The position numbers and the translations under genes were made by a program. Positions 24,818-36,829 of a DNA stretch of 64,000 bases are shown here, piece after piece (position 1 is the stretch's first letter; the number at the start of each line of letters is the position of its first letter). Source of the DNA: Apteryx mantelli (Eukaryota > Chordata > Aves > Apterygiformes > Apterygidae); the NCBI RefSeq assembly GCF_036417845.1, contig NC_089994.1, positions 16,262,001 to 16,326,000 on the forward strand, in the 5' to 3' direction. Under the pieces are notes generated by a model, which saw only the letters and a program-made list of their open reading frames with translations, was not told the origin of the DNA and did not search any database.

Positions 24818-27800
24818 TCACTTCTTGACTTCTCCGAGATCTTCAATGCTATCATCATCCACCTAGGGGGGAAATAAAAAAAAGCCAAAACACATCATAT
24901 TAAGTATGCTTTCTTCATACATCTCCCACTCAGTACCCACAACTGAACAGGTAATGGAGTGTGGGGGAGAAAAGTATACAGCCCCATCCGATATTCCCTC
25001 TGGAAAATTCTATGCAAGTGACATGTGCCTTCAGGCACATTGACTTTTGAAATACTTTAAAAGACATTTTGAAACAAGAGGATTGCACTATAAGATTCCT
25101 TAGGCATTCACTGTTAAGAAACATTCAGGAAGAAGCCACAGATATTTGACATGCCTTCCTCACTGTAGGATCCAAAGCACCAGGCACTACATGCTTACCT
25201 AGTTAACATTCTTTGGACAATGAAAACAATATTTGACTTCAATTTTAATCACTCCTTAGCTTAATCATTCATAGGTAGGAGTTAAACTATTGCTCTTTAA
25301 TTTTTGCACGTGTGCTGTGAATATGAAAACATTTTTCAAAATCATTGGAAAAAACAGAGGCTTCCATGGAAAACTAGAATCCTCACGAAAGAAGCAGTTT
25401 ATTACCTCAGGCCACTTTTCCTGGATTACGTCGATAATATCATCTGTAAAATCCCCCTGAATGATGATTTCATCTTCTCCTGTTACTGAGGCACCGCAGG
25501 AAAATTTCTGAGCAAAAAACCTTTGTGCTTCCTTAAGATCAATTTCTGTTGACAGGAAAATTAACAGTTTAAGTACAGTCATTGTCATACAAATGTCTTC
25601 TCAATTTAAAAAAAAAAAAAAAAAACAGAATTTAAATCTTGTTTTCACTGTTGAGGGATTAGTGGCAGTTTAGAGTTAAGGCCATGTTACAATTTCCAGT
25701 TAAAGTAGAAATAAAGCCTGTTATTCACATACAGAACAATTCACTCCACAAATATGGCAGACTCCTTAAGGCAAAGTCATTGAGCGGCCTCTATATATTC
25801 TGTTCATGCAGGTCTGTGCTATATACAATCACCAGAAAAAAAAAAAAAGCAGAACTGATTTAAAAAAACTCTCTGGTTCTGAGTAACTTCCACAGTTATC
25901 TAAATAGCTTTTCCATAGACATGCTGAAGGATGATCTTTTTTGAAACATTCCTCAATGATTTTTGAGTTTGGCTTCTTGCAAGAATATACATATCCAGTT
26001 CAGATCAAGCAAATGCAAATTACTGTTCCCTCAAGAAAACTGATGCTACTTTCACACAGATGGTATGTAACTTACCTTGTTAATACAACCAAGGTTACAG
26101 CTCATCTTTTTACCAAATTTAGTGATCAACAGTAAAATATCATAGATGCGAATAACGTGATTAAGATGTTTGCAACTGAACTAAAGCTATGCAGAACAGC
26201 ATTGTCAGCTTACTTAGGTATTGATTTGTCTGCCTTACTAGAAAGTGCACTTAATCAGTCTCAAGAATAGGTAAAAAATAATCCTGAGTAAGCAAACAAG
26301 AAAGGGAAATAAAAGGATGGAGAATGAGATATCTACACAGCAGGGAGAGAAACAGCTTCAGACTTGAGATCTTTTTTATTAACATTAAACAAGCTAAGAC
26401 TCTAGCTAATACAATGAGGTTAAAGGCAAGCACATCTAAAACCTACAAAAAACATTTGACAAAAGCCAACTCACCAAATGTTGCCAGGCCACATACTCTT
26501 GTGACATATTTTTTCTTTGCTCTAGGAATTTTAGCTATTGTAACTTTCTGTGGTACAGTCTTCTTTTTCTGTTTTATCTGACCTCTTCCACCTTTAAAAC
26601 AGAGTATAAAGTTAGATTATTGGTTAAATGTTACACTTAAAGAAAAAAGCCTAGAAGGTCAGATTTCATCACTATAAACAAAGGAACTATTATTTCTCCG
26701 TCTCTGTTTGTAAACAAATATATATTTTACACATTAAATATCTCATACTCAGATTATTTTAGAGAGGTCCCATGGCATCAAAGCACAGTATTACAAGAAA
26801 CAGCAATACATGCATGTCAAATTTGCATTAAAAAACAGCATGCACAGCAGGAGTCTGTTATAATTATGAAAAAGGGACTTTCCCATGCTTTAATTACTGA
26901 CCACTGGATTTGGTCAACATTTAGCCCCTTTCAGGAATTGTTCTTTAGTAGTTAAGAACAAATGGTTACTTTTATGTTTTTCACGAGCTTAGCGTACTTA
27001 GGGTTCGTGTCTGAGACAAACCGCTCATGTCCATTTATTGGTGCCCCAAGGACTTGCCTACTCAAGCTGCTGAGTTAAACAGCAGGCTAAGTTCTAGCTA
27101 TCTGCATGTATCCTAGCACAAAACACAAATATGTGTTAGCAGAAAAACACCGTGCCTGTAAAACAGAGGCCTGCTACAGTAGCTTTACTTCCACATGAAG
27201 TAATATCTTCTTATTTACTATTTGTTTCTAGGTCAACCTGAGGGAACACTCAACATATCAGGCATTTATTAGTCTGAGCAAGGCATGCAAAAGATGTAGA
27301 CAGCTCATTAGGATTCTTTAAGTCAGATTAAGATCTCAGCTAACTGCATACACTCATCAAGTTACTCCAGGGTAACCAAAGCTTTCTGTTCTAGAGCCTT
27401 CTCAGCATGAAAGCCTTCAAGTTGATGACAAGCAAACAAATCCCTTCCTATTAAGTCTACCAGCTATTTTTCTAACATGCAGCACTCTCAGTTCCACATT
27501 ACTAAAAATTGATATCTGATAATTTAAGACAGTAAATTTCTGCCTTAAAATTTCTTCAGTAAATTTCTCCATTGTCTCAATTTTGCTCATTTTCCTCACC
27601 CTCTCTCTCTTATATTTAATCTTATGTCATCATGCTTAACAGTTTACCCTATCATACTAATTTCTTGTGAAATTTTTATATTCTTAGATTTTAGGAGAAA
27701 ATCAAAGTAGTTTAAATATTATTTTATAACAAAAACAGGCTGAAAACTAACCCTGTCACCCCATACAATAAATTAATGTTGAAAAAAAAAAATGTTCTGA

Positions 27801-30800
27801 AGTCTGTGGAAAAGCATCCGATCTACAGAATGGAAATTACTGTCTTCACTACACATCCTACTGACAAGGTAAACATAACTGGTTAACAAGACAAAATCGA
27901 AACATCTGCAGTGATGTGTGGCTTACAAGCTGAAGCTTACCGGGCTATTAACAGCCATTTATGAAGCACTACAGACACAATTGGCGCTCCACAGGCAAAT
28001 ACATATTAACAACCCCAGCATTCTGATTTATGATGGAAAGTATGTTAAACAGAAAGAACTCTAATGAAGACAAATGTGTGTTTAAGCTACTTCATACATT
28101 TTATACCTTCCAAAGTGTTTTGGGAAATGTTTTTCATTAGCACTGCCACAAAAAGACATAGTAGTTAATGGAAGTAGCGGTAATTCCATTACACACCTGC
28201 TCTTTGGGATACTTAGTGTTAAATGCATAAAAACAAATCCTGTTACATGAATACTGGGCAGGGGTGGAAGAGAAGAAGGGAGAAAGCAGTGCAGTGAGGC
28301 ATTATGATAGGAAGGCAACGTTTGTTCTAGTCTGCAAGCTGTCCTATAAACTGCTGTTAAACAGGACAAAAAGAAGTATTTCGGGAGGCATGCCAGCTGA
28401 CTTTAGGTTGAGAAAAATTGCTTCCTGAATAAGTGCCGTAGCAGTGACAAGAACAATCAGACAGATACACAGAGCAGGTCATCTTTCATTTGCTATCATT
28501 ACTACACTTTTTTTTTTTTTTTTAATCAGCATATCTAATTGTCCCGTCACCGTACCAACTGTGCTACTAACTGGAAGAAACATTTATATATTCAATTTCT
28601 TTTGTGCAAAGTCATCTTAGGTACAAAGTGTAGGTAACAACCAAGATGCAAGGATGCTGTGCCACAGTCCAGGCCAGTGATTAGAAAAGGATTCCCCAAG
28701 CTGCTTATAAATCAATACCACAATCAACTATGTAGACCTTGCCTCTCTTTTGCTTCTTCTTCTCTTCTTCTTCTCCTGCAGTTCCTTGGCCTTCTCCAAC
28801 CCCAGCTTCCTGTTTAGGTGAATTTTCTTAAATATATCAGAAAGAAGGGAGAGAGGAAAGAGTAAAAGAGAAATTAGTGGCCAGACTACCACACTCTTAC
28901 ACAAACAATTTAGGGATTTAACAAAGTATCACTGTACAGCACTTCCTATTTCTGTAAGTGTAGCTTGCCTGATACTAGTTACATGTACAAAATAGCATAG
29001 CAGTTGTCCAAACTAAACTTCTGACATTCAGAAAAGCCTTCGCTCAAGGATATTGTTATGATTTCAGAACAGTCTCTTCACATAACAATTTACACAGACA
29101 GGGACAGAAATTAATGACAGTGTTATTAAAATTCCATATGCAAATCAACACACAACATCGTTAATGACCCTTTCTTCAGCAATTCACAATAGACAGGACA
29201 GACATAAATTTGGATAAACTAATTGCATCAGTTGATGGGAAACAAGTGCACGGATGACTGGCTGCAGTAGAAAATTTCTCTCTAACCCCTAAGAAAGCTC
29301 AAACATTATTTCTGTAATCACATATCATTTGTCCAGTGTTTTCTGACCTTATCAAACTGTTATTTTTACAGCAACCAAAGCATGCTAGACTCTTGAAAGA
29401 CTGATTTAATTTTCAGACTTGATACAACTGCAAGTGGGAAGAGCTGAGAAGTAGAAAATGTCAAAGATTTATGAACAAGTCTAAGGGCACATACCTTCTC
29501 AGTTAGAAAACAGAGAAAGATTCTTACCTACTGTAAGTTTTGCAAACTCATCTGGAAAATTCTTTTCTAGCCATTGTCTACATTTAGTCACATCAGGCAT
29601 GTATTCGCAGTACTAGAGAAGAAAGACCAAATAAATGTTGTTAGCCAAGTAACTACAAAATATGTCACAAACAAATACAGACCATTTGCTATTCAGCACA
29701 GCCATTTCTCTTTAGGGTGATTAAATACCAACACAGTACGCTATCGCACAAGAAGTTTCGTGACACCCTAAGGAAGACAGTGGCTGAAGCACAGAACTGT
29801 TACAGTTAAAGAAAAGCCAGCAAAGATCAGAAATAATCATCATAATCAGAAATCGTAGAACAGAAAGAAGATGAAGAAACTCAGACAACAAAAAATTAAC
29901 TCACCTCTGTTGGCAATGAGCAGACTGGAGAAAGATGGAGAAAAAAAAAAGATTACAAAAAGATTTATAAGTAGTGTTAAATTGAAAATTATATTTTAAA
30001 GTTTTGGGTGACTTATGCCAATTTCTGGTTATAATCACACTAACTCAAAAGATTATTGATATCACTCAGAGTTTCAATTTTCTCTCAGTCGTCATTTGCT
30101 CAGACACTGTGCATTAGGATAAAACTCTCACAGTGAGAGCAATCAAATCAACGAAGGAAGCAAAGATGATGCTTTGGTACAAGATACAGAAAAAAACCAC
30201 CAGCTCTACTTGAAGCAAAAGATATACCTAATAAAATACCACATGATTTGGTTTGTTTTCCTTTTTACGAGCGCAGACAGTGTCCAGGAGATGAGATCAA
30301 CCTTAGAACACATCCAAACAAACTGTGCAAACTTTCATACAAAACAGGGATTCTTTCCCAAAGCCCTGCAATTGTATTCAAGTCCAAAGCATAACAACAT
30401 AGTTATCTAAAACATAGCTTTCAAGATTATTTACTTTCTTAAAATTCAGCCATGTAACTACAAATGCAGCAGCGAGCAAAGCAGAATTCTAAACACAGTG
30501 CAACAATTTCATTAATTCTAATTTCATTTCTTATTACCATACTGATTGTCAGAGGCCTTTTTTGTGCTAAAGATTTTACTAGCTTTCTGCAGGAACAGAT
30601 CACTGTGCCACAGTTCATAATCTGAGCACTGTCCCGTCAATGCAACTGTTTACATACAGAAAGATGTTAGTACCTCCATCTTTCCGACAAAGGGGGAACC
30701 CATCTATTCCACCATAAATGCTTTAGATGGAATACACAGCCTAACCTATTTTAGAAAGAAGATCAGAAAGGGCAAGCTGATCACTGTCTATTTGCTGAAT

Positions 30801-31013
30801 AAAAGCTGACCAACAGCAGATCTCCGATTCTCTCATTCTTTCTGCTAGGCTGCCCTTATAAACAGCATATCATAAGAATCACAGACAACTGCCCCTTCAA
30901 CACTTGCCTCCACAGTAGAGAACTCGAAGAGGATAGTCAGCATCTGACCTGGCACCGCTCCTCAAATCTCCTTTGCAGTCAGGGACCACAGGCTCAGCTA
31001 CATCTGTAGCCAT
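24818..31013 (-). CDS. DENR: Density-regulated protein (DENR/MCT-1 reinitiation factor), 7 coding exons
   Basis: DENR pairs with MCTS1 to release deacylated tRNA from 40S subunits and to promote translation reinitiation after upstream ORFs. Coding exons in order: 31013-30908, 29924-29905, 29612-29528, 28826-28743, 26591-26475, 25545-25406, 24862-24818. Total 597 nt encodes 198 residues, the same length as human. The N-terminal zinc-binding cysteines are present (C34, C37, C44, C53). An acidic-then-basic linker (residues about 79-110) is followed by the C-terminal SUI1/eIF1-like domain, with the [19 protein letters not shown] segment nearly unchanged, and the tail DLGEVKK. The start is in a good context (GTGAGATGG), and a GACCTGCAG acceptor lies 9 bases upstream. 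Oddities: introns 1 and 3 between coding exons use GC donors (GGAG|GCAAGT and AGAG|GCAAGG), and the second coding exon is only 20 nt long. Phase demands all three. Confidence 0.96.
29905..29924 (-). other. DENR: DENR 20-nt microexon
   Basis: Encodes the end of V36 through E42 (CSLPTE), including zinc-ligand C37. The acceptor is CTTTCTCCAG and the donor GAG|GTGAG. Phase enters at 1 and leaves at 0. Skipping it would both shift the frame and remove a zinc ligand, so the exon is obligatory for a functional protein. Confidence 0.88.
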
Positions 31014-31819
31014 CTCACAAGCCTGCAGGTCACAGAAGGAAATAATCAGGGCTTAAGTTTGGATTTAAAATTATTCACATCCTTCCCAACACAACAAAAA
31101 TCCCAGAGATTGACAGAACTAACAAGATAGAGAAAAGGTGCAATCATAAGAATACCAGGATAATCAGGGGAGGAGAAACAGGATCCCAGAAGTAATGAAA
31201 AAACATGGAGACGGTGGTTGCAAAAGATATGAAGCAGTAAGGAAACCCAGTACTTAAAGGAAAAAACGAAACACCAGGAAATGCAACAGAAAATGAAGAA
31301 AGATGCGTGAGAACAAAACATGGGAGCCACCAACATGGGTTAAGCAAAATGTTAAGTATCACATTAAGTCAATGGCAGGCGAACAGTGGGTACACTGGAA
31401 GGGGGAAGGTACAAGTATATCAGAAAGGAAAGGCTGTCATTTAAATCAGCATCTGAAGAACCCAAATCTGATACTGGGACACCGGCAAAAAAAAAAGGGG
31501 GGGGAGGCACAACCCACTAACACACTCAATAACGGTTTACATGCACGCATTTTCCAGGGAAGAAGCATAGAAAATAAGAGTCAACAGACACCAACGAAGG
31601 GGGTTGCAAGGCACAAGGATGCTCCGCAGGAACATGAGAGCAGGCTGCATGTGTGGAAGACTCAGAGCCAGGTTGTTGTAAGAGCTGCGTCTGGGCAGCG
31701 CACAGAGCTGAGGGAAAACGCCAGGGCACCAGAAGTTACGGGGTTCGTAGCAGGGGGATCACAAGGAAAGACTGTGGAGGATCACTGCTAGCACCAGAAA
31801 GGATGCTGGGGAACCAAGG

Positions 31820-32200
31820 GAGGTGATAAACGGGGGAGGAAGGGTGCTGGGGGCGAACACTGAGAGAGGGCTAGGGAGGGAGAGGGCGTACTGGGTCCCC
31901 AGAGAGGATGAGGGTCACGGCGAGGGAACACGGCGGGAGAGGGGGTCAGGGCCGGGGAGACGGAGGGTGCTGGATACCGGGGGTGGGGGCAGGCTCGCAG
32001 CAAGAGCAGAGGAGGGGGCTCAGAGCTGAAGGAAAGGAAGCTGTGGGGAACCGGAGACGGGAAGGAGGGTGCCGGGGCACAGGAGGTGAGGGGCGGTCGC
32101 AGCGAGGGGCTGGTCGCAGCGAGGGGGCTCAGCGCGCAGCGCAGGGAGGGTGCGGGGGGGGGAAGGGGGTTGGGGCGCAGCGCAGGGAGGGTGCTGAGGC
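31820..32200. repeat. Degenerate G-rich minisatellite upstream of DENR/GPN3 promoter
   Basis: The core GGAGGGTGCTGGGG recurs imperfectly near 31838, 31963, 32064, 32144 and 32184. The block sits in a purine-rich plus strand and forms the left shoulder of the CpG island, inside DENR intron 1. Runs of G suggest possible quadruplex formation. Confidence 0.55.
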
Positions 32201-32282
32201 GGCGCCCTCCCGGCAGGGAGAGGCCGGGGCAGGCCGGTCGCTGCGGGGGGAAGCCGCGGAGGTGGCGGCGGCGTGGCGTTAC

Positions 32283-32500
32283 CCGGGCGGCCCCTCAGGC
32301 CGCGGCGGCGGGGGGGCGGCGGGGGGGCGGCGGCGGCGGCGGCGGCTCCTCCTCCTCCTCCGGCGGCGGCGGCGGCTCCCGCACAGCGCGCGGCACGTGC
32401 GCCCACCCCAGCGCCGCCGCCGTCTCGCGAGAGCCGCGCGCCGCGGGAGCGTGACCGGCGAGGGCGGCGCCCGGCGCTATGCGGCGAGTAGCGTTTTTTG
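32283..32500 (-). other. DENR: Probable DENR non-coding first exon
   Basis: A plausible minus-strand donor (CCCGG|GTAACG) ends at 32283 inside the CpG island, and the first coding exon has a 5' UTR acceptor at about 31022. A first exon here, starting around 32430-32500, would give an intron of about 1.3 kb. This is inferred from splice signals only. Confidence 0.4.
32423..32432. promoter_or_regulatory. TCTCGCGAGA palindromic promoter element
   Basis: Exact 10-bp palindrome. It is a known core motif enriched in vertebrate housekeeping and bidirectional promoters. It sits between the two transcription units, about 240 bases from the GPN3 start codon. Confidence 0.85.
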
Positions 32501-32571
32501 AGCCTTCGGGCGTTCCGTAACTGAGGGGAGGCGGGCGGGGGTACGCCAGCGCACGCCATAGGCTACAGCAG

Positions 32572-32583
32572 CACGTGACGTAA
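32572..32583. promoter_or_regulatory. E-box / CRE composite
   Basis: CACGTGACGTAA overlaps a CACGTG E-box (USF/MYC type) with a TGACGTAA half (CREB/ATF type). It is about 85 bases upstream of the GPN3 ATG. Factor binding is inferred from the motif alone. Confidence 0.6.
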
Positions 32584-32663
32584 GGCGCTACGGGGCGGTA
32601 GAGCGGCCAGCCGCTGCCGCTTCGCCGTGGCGCGGAGCCGGGAGGCCGCCCGCCGCCGCCGCC

Positions 32664-35600
32664 ATGCCTCGCTACGCGCAGCTGGTGATGGGCCCGGCGG
32701 GCAGCGGGAAGGTGAGGCGGGGCGGCGGCGCGGGCGGTGGGGGGCGGCGGCGGCGGTGCGGGCGGCCCCTGACCCCGTGTGTGTGCCTTGTAGAGCACGT
32801 ACTGCTCCACCATGGTGCAGCACTGCGAGGCGCTGGGCCGCGTCGTGCAGGTGGTCAACCTGGACCCGGCCGCGGAGCTCTTCAGCTACCCCGTCATGGC
32901 AGGTGAGCCCCGGGGGGGGGGGCGGGCCGGGCCCCTCCGCCTCGGGGGGAGCCCCGGGGGGCCGGGCCGGGCCGGGCCCCTCTGCCTGAGAGGGAGCTCC
33001 GGGGGGGTGGGCAGGGCCAGGCCCAGGAGTAGCTCTGATCTGACCGTAAAGGCAGGATGTGCCCCACGCTAAATGTAAGCTTTAACATTTTGTATGTATT
33101 TATAATAATTTATGTGTGTGTGTGTATATACATGTATATCACGTATATATGTTGATGCGCGGGGCCAGGCAGTGTAGGTAAGTAACAGGCCGTGCTGTCA
33201 CTGTGGTTTAAGACCCTCTTTCCTACCTTGGTACAGCCTGAAGACGCTTGACACAGGAAAGCAGAGTGAGGTTTCTGGAGTGTAAATGGTATCTGAGCTG
33301 CCTGTTGCTCTTCCTGCTGCTTTGTAATACCTAGATTTCAAACGAGAGTTCTTGTGAGACTTGAGCGTATTACAGTAACCGGCCTCTGTGCATCACTATA
33401 AACACGTGTGCTAGAAACATATTGTGTGTCTTGTTCCAGATATCCGCGAGTTAATAGAAGTGGATGATGTTATGGAAGATGATTCCTTAAGGTTTGGTCC
33501 CAATGGCGGCTTGGTGTTTTGTATGGAATACTTTGCCAATAATTTTAACTGGCTAGAGGAAAGCCTTGGTCATGTGGAGGATGACTATATATTGTTTGAT
33601 TGCCCAGGTAAACAAACATATGTATTTTAGTATCATATTGTGTTATCATATTTAAATATCATATTTCATATGCAGTATAAAATTAACAATATATTTTTGC
33701 TGCTCACAATCACTCGTACATTTTTTGTGTTGTAAACAGCTGTCAGAGTCACTTTCAGATGTTTCAGTAGGGAACCTGATCCTGATTAATTTGGATGGCT
33801 GCACAGATTTTTGACAGTGTCATATGCTGTGGCAATACCACAGCAACTGCTAATGCTAATTGGAGGTCAACAGAGGAAAAGAAAACCTTTATCCTTCTTC
33901 CATTCCTCCAGTATAAGTTCATCCAAATACAGTTAGACTTGTCTGAAAAGAAAGATCATGCTTTTTATAACAGCTTTTATTCATTTTAAGAGTAATGCCA
34001 CTACTTGTATAATTGATAACTGTGAACTAGTATATGCTTCTTTATGTGTTAGCTTCACATTTCTGTATAGTAATATTCTAAGTGTGTCCTAGGTCAGATC
34101 GAACTCTATACGCATTTACCAGTGATGAAACAGCTGGTGGAGCAGCTTCAGCAGTGGGAATTCCGTGTCTGTGGAGTTTTTCTTGTTGATTCTCAGTTTA
34201 TGGTGGAATCTTTTAAGGTATCCATTTGAAATCTATTGTAAAAGTTCATATTAGTAGAGAACAAGAAATCCGAGTAATGTAGGGAGCTGGGTTTGTTTTA
34301 CCATGGAGATTGCTAACTGGGTGTGGGGGGTGAGGGTGGGGTTCTGATTGCTGTTGTCACCTGCCTACTGAGCAGTTATGGAGAAGATCGAGACATATCC
34401 TTCTTGAAGATGCCCAGCAAAAAGATTAGAGGCAACAGACACGAGTTGCAGCAGGGGAAATTCCAGTTGGATATGAGGAAAAAATCCTGCACTGTGAGAG
34501 TGGTCAGACTGGAACAGAGGCCCAGAGAGATTGTGTAATGTACGTTCCTGGAGTTAGTCAAAACGTGACTGGATGAGATCCTGAGCAACCTGATCTGACC
34601 TTGAAGTTGGCCCTGATATGGACCAGATGATCTTTAAAGGTCTCTTCCAATCTAAATTGTTCTGTGATTCTATAAAACTTTGTCAGATCTGCAAAGAGAG
34701 CATGCCCCTTTCCCAGTCTAGCAGTGAGAATCCTGAGAAGGGCTTTGAGTTTTGTTAGATGCCACTGGAAGGGACACAGATCCAGATTTGAAACTCTGGA
34801 AATAGATGGCAGATGGGAACTTCAGCATCTTCCTTTTCCAACAGAGATAATGACTCCCACTTGGCCTTCTGTCTGTGTTTAATATATTCAGTGGCTAGTT
34901 TTTGGTCATATATTCAGTAGGTAGTTAGTGGTCATGTCCTGCATGTTGGTGTTGTGTTTGTCTGTACTTAAATATGTCATTTTTCATATTCCTGTAAGTT
35001 TATCTCTGGAATTCTGGCAGCACTCAGTGCAATGATATCTTTAGAGATTCCACAGATCAACATCATGACCAAAATGGATTTGCTGAGCAAGAAAGCGAAA
35101 AGGGAAATAGAAAAGTAAGTTCCCCAAATATTTATTGTATAGTCTAACATCTGGAGGTAAACTTCACTCAAAATTCAGTCTAATGTTTCCCACAGTTAAA
35201 ATCTACTCTTTTGGAGTGGGAAAAGATGCTGTTGTTTTATGTTGAGCAGAGTCTTTATATGTCTGGGATAAGATGCTTACAAAAGAGTGAAAAGGCTAAC
35301 TCCATGCATATACATATTTATCTTTTTCTCTAATTATCTTCTGTTAAATCATTATCTAAAAGCATAATGACTTACTTGTTCTTTAGCAAAGGATTCTTTT
35401 GACGTTAATGATGACTTTTTTTTTTCCCCCTAGGTACTTAGATCCAGATATGTATTCCATGATTGAGGATTCTACAAATATATTAAAAAGCAAAATGTTT
35501 AAGAAACTGACTAAATCCATATGTGGTTTGGTAGGTGTATTGCTTTTCGTTCTAACTGGTACTCATAAATTCAGTCCTGTATTTATAAACCATACTATAT

Positions 35601-36642
35601 GGCTCCTGGCTTCTTTGCTGTTATAGATACTATGTATACTATAAACAATTTTTTCCCCTAAAACTATATATTTACATAACAGACTTGCTAACAATACCAG
35701 GATCTAAAAGATTAGCAACTTTGGAAAACAGGTTTATCTAATGTGTAGGACTTGGGACTGATGGGCAGGTGTTCTAATTGGGGGAATGCTTCTGGTCTGC
35801 AGTGTGGTTTTAAATGGTATGTTGGGAGTCCAGGCAAGGAAGATGTAGTTTGGTTTAAAGAAGTGGCTTAGAGTGCTATGAGTGTAAAAGAACTAACTTG
35901 CTGCACTCTCTTACTAATGTCTTCTAAATGTTTTCTCTAGATTGATGACTATGGTATGGTTCGATTTTTACCGTTTGATCGCTCTGATGAGGAAAGTATG
36001 AACATAGTTCTGCAGCACATAGACTTTACCATTCAGTATGGAGAAGATCTTGAATTTAAAGAACCAAAGGTAAGGTCTGTCTGATGATAAGATGAAAAAG
36101 TTAAAAGGATCCATAATATAAGTCATAATATAAATATGTCCTCATAGTATAAATTATGTGTTTTGACTTGTTCAAAAAATGCATTGAGCCTGTGTGTTGT
36201 GTATACGCTATAGATCAGGAATAAGTTATGTCATGTACAATACAAGAAGACTGGTGTCTTAAAATCAGTTCCAAGTCCAGTCTAATTTGATTATTCAGAT
36301 CATAAATCCTAAGGAACAAATTCAATATTTACACTCCTTTTTTGTACTTGTGGTATGCAAAATACCTGGATCTAGATTTTGACCCATACAATTTGGATAG
36401 CTCTAGAAACAAATTGCTTCCAGAGTTTTGCTACTTGTTTTATGGAATCATAGTAGACATTGTTCCTGTTGTGGGTTGTGTTTTTTTTTTTACTAATTAA
36501 AATGCCAGAGAACAGACAAATTATTACAGCTACTGGGGGGAAACAGTCAGGTTTTACTTTTTTGTTTTCTCTCTGGCAGGAGTATGAAGAAGATAAATCT
36601 GCTCTTGTTGATGAATATTTTCAAGATCATGTGGATGAGTAA
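32664..36642 (+). CDS. GPN3: GPN-loop GTPase 3, 8 exons
   Basis: Small GTPase of the GPN family that acts with GPN1 in assembly and nuclear import of RNA polymerase II. Exons: 32664-32711, 32794-32902, 33440-33607, 34093-34217, 34999-35114, 35434-35530, 35941-36069, 36580-36642. They sum to 855 nt, or 284 residues, the same length as human. Visible motifs: P-loop GPAGSGKS at residues 10-17, the family-defining GPN at 72-74, the DCPGQ switch at 106-110 and the TKMD base-recognition motif at 174-177. The tail is acidic ([13 protein letters not shown]). The start codon is in a strong context (GCCGCCATGC) within the CpG island shared with DENR. All donors are GT, and the short first exon ends exactly within the P-loop. 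Intron 4 carries a CR1 remnant. No missing residues were seen. Confidence 0.97.
33109..33151. repeat. TG/TA microsatellite in GPN3 intron 2
   Basis: A short (TG)n run grades into imperfect TATATACATGTATATCACG sequence. It is low complexity with no coding content. Confidence 0.75.
34405..34673 (+). mobile_element. CR1 LINE, 5'-truncated 3' end
   Basis: The segment keeps the order of the CR1 3' region: a GAGGCAACAGACACGAG-like stretch, a CTGTGAGAGTGGTCAGACTGG segment, CCCAGAGAGATTGTG, then GACCAGATGATCTTTAAAG. It finishes in the diagnostic 3' tail TTCTGTGATTCTAT. The 3' untranslated end only is present, which is typical of severely 5'-truncated CR1 copies. Divergence from remembered consensus is substantial, so the copy is old. 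It lies in GPN3 intron 4 in sense orientation and is the only clear interspersed repeat I recognise in the window. Confidence 0.87.
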
Positions 36643-36800
36643 AGTGCGTACGTACGTTCAAACGTATGTTTTCGTCAAACGAGGAAAATATCTTGGTTGT
36701 AAAATATGTCAAGTATCATGTTTGTGTAGTTTGTTTTTTATATATAAGTTAACTAAAATTTCTAATGAAAAGTGATCCTGTATGACCTCATAATTATTTT

Positions 36801-36806
36801 AATAAA
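36801..36806 (+). terminator. GPN3: GPN3 polyadenylation signal
   Basis: AATAAA about 160 bases after the GPN3 stop codon. It predicts a short 3' UTR. Confidence 0.7.
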
Positions 36807-36829
36807 TAATTTCATTCTTATGTCTGTGT

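Larger units (their letters stand above)
32250..32663. promoter_or_regulatory. Bidirectional CpG-island promoter of DENR and GPN3
   Basis: CpG-dense, TATA-less region between the head-to-head genes DENR (minus) and GPN3 (plus). It carries GCC/GGC and CCT repeats, the palindrome TCTCGCGAGA at 32423-32432, and a CACGTGACGTAA composite at 32572-32583. The less than 200 bp between the inferred DENR first exon and GPN3 implies a shared promoter. Confidence 0.8.

Noticed and set aside
31303-31791. 162-codon plus-strand frame in DENR intron 1
   Set aside because: It is purine-rich, low-complexity sequence with no recognisable domain and no splice or promoter context. Treated as chance.
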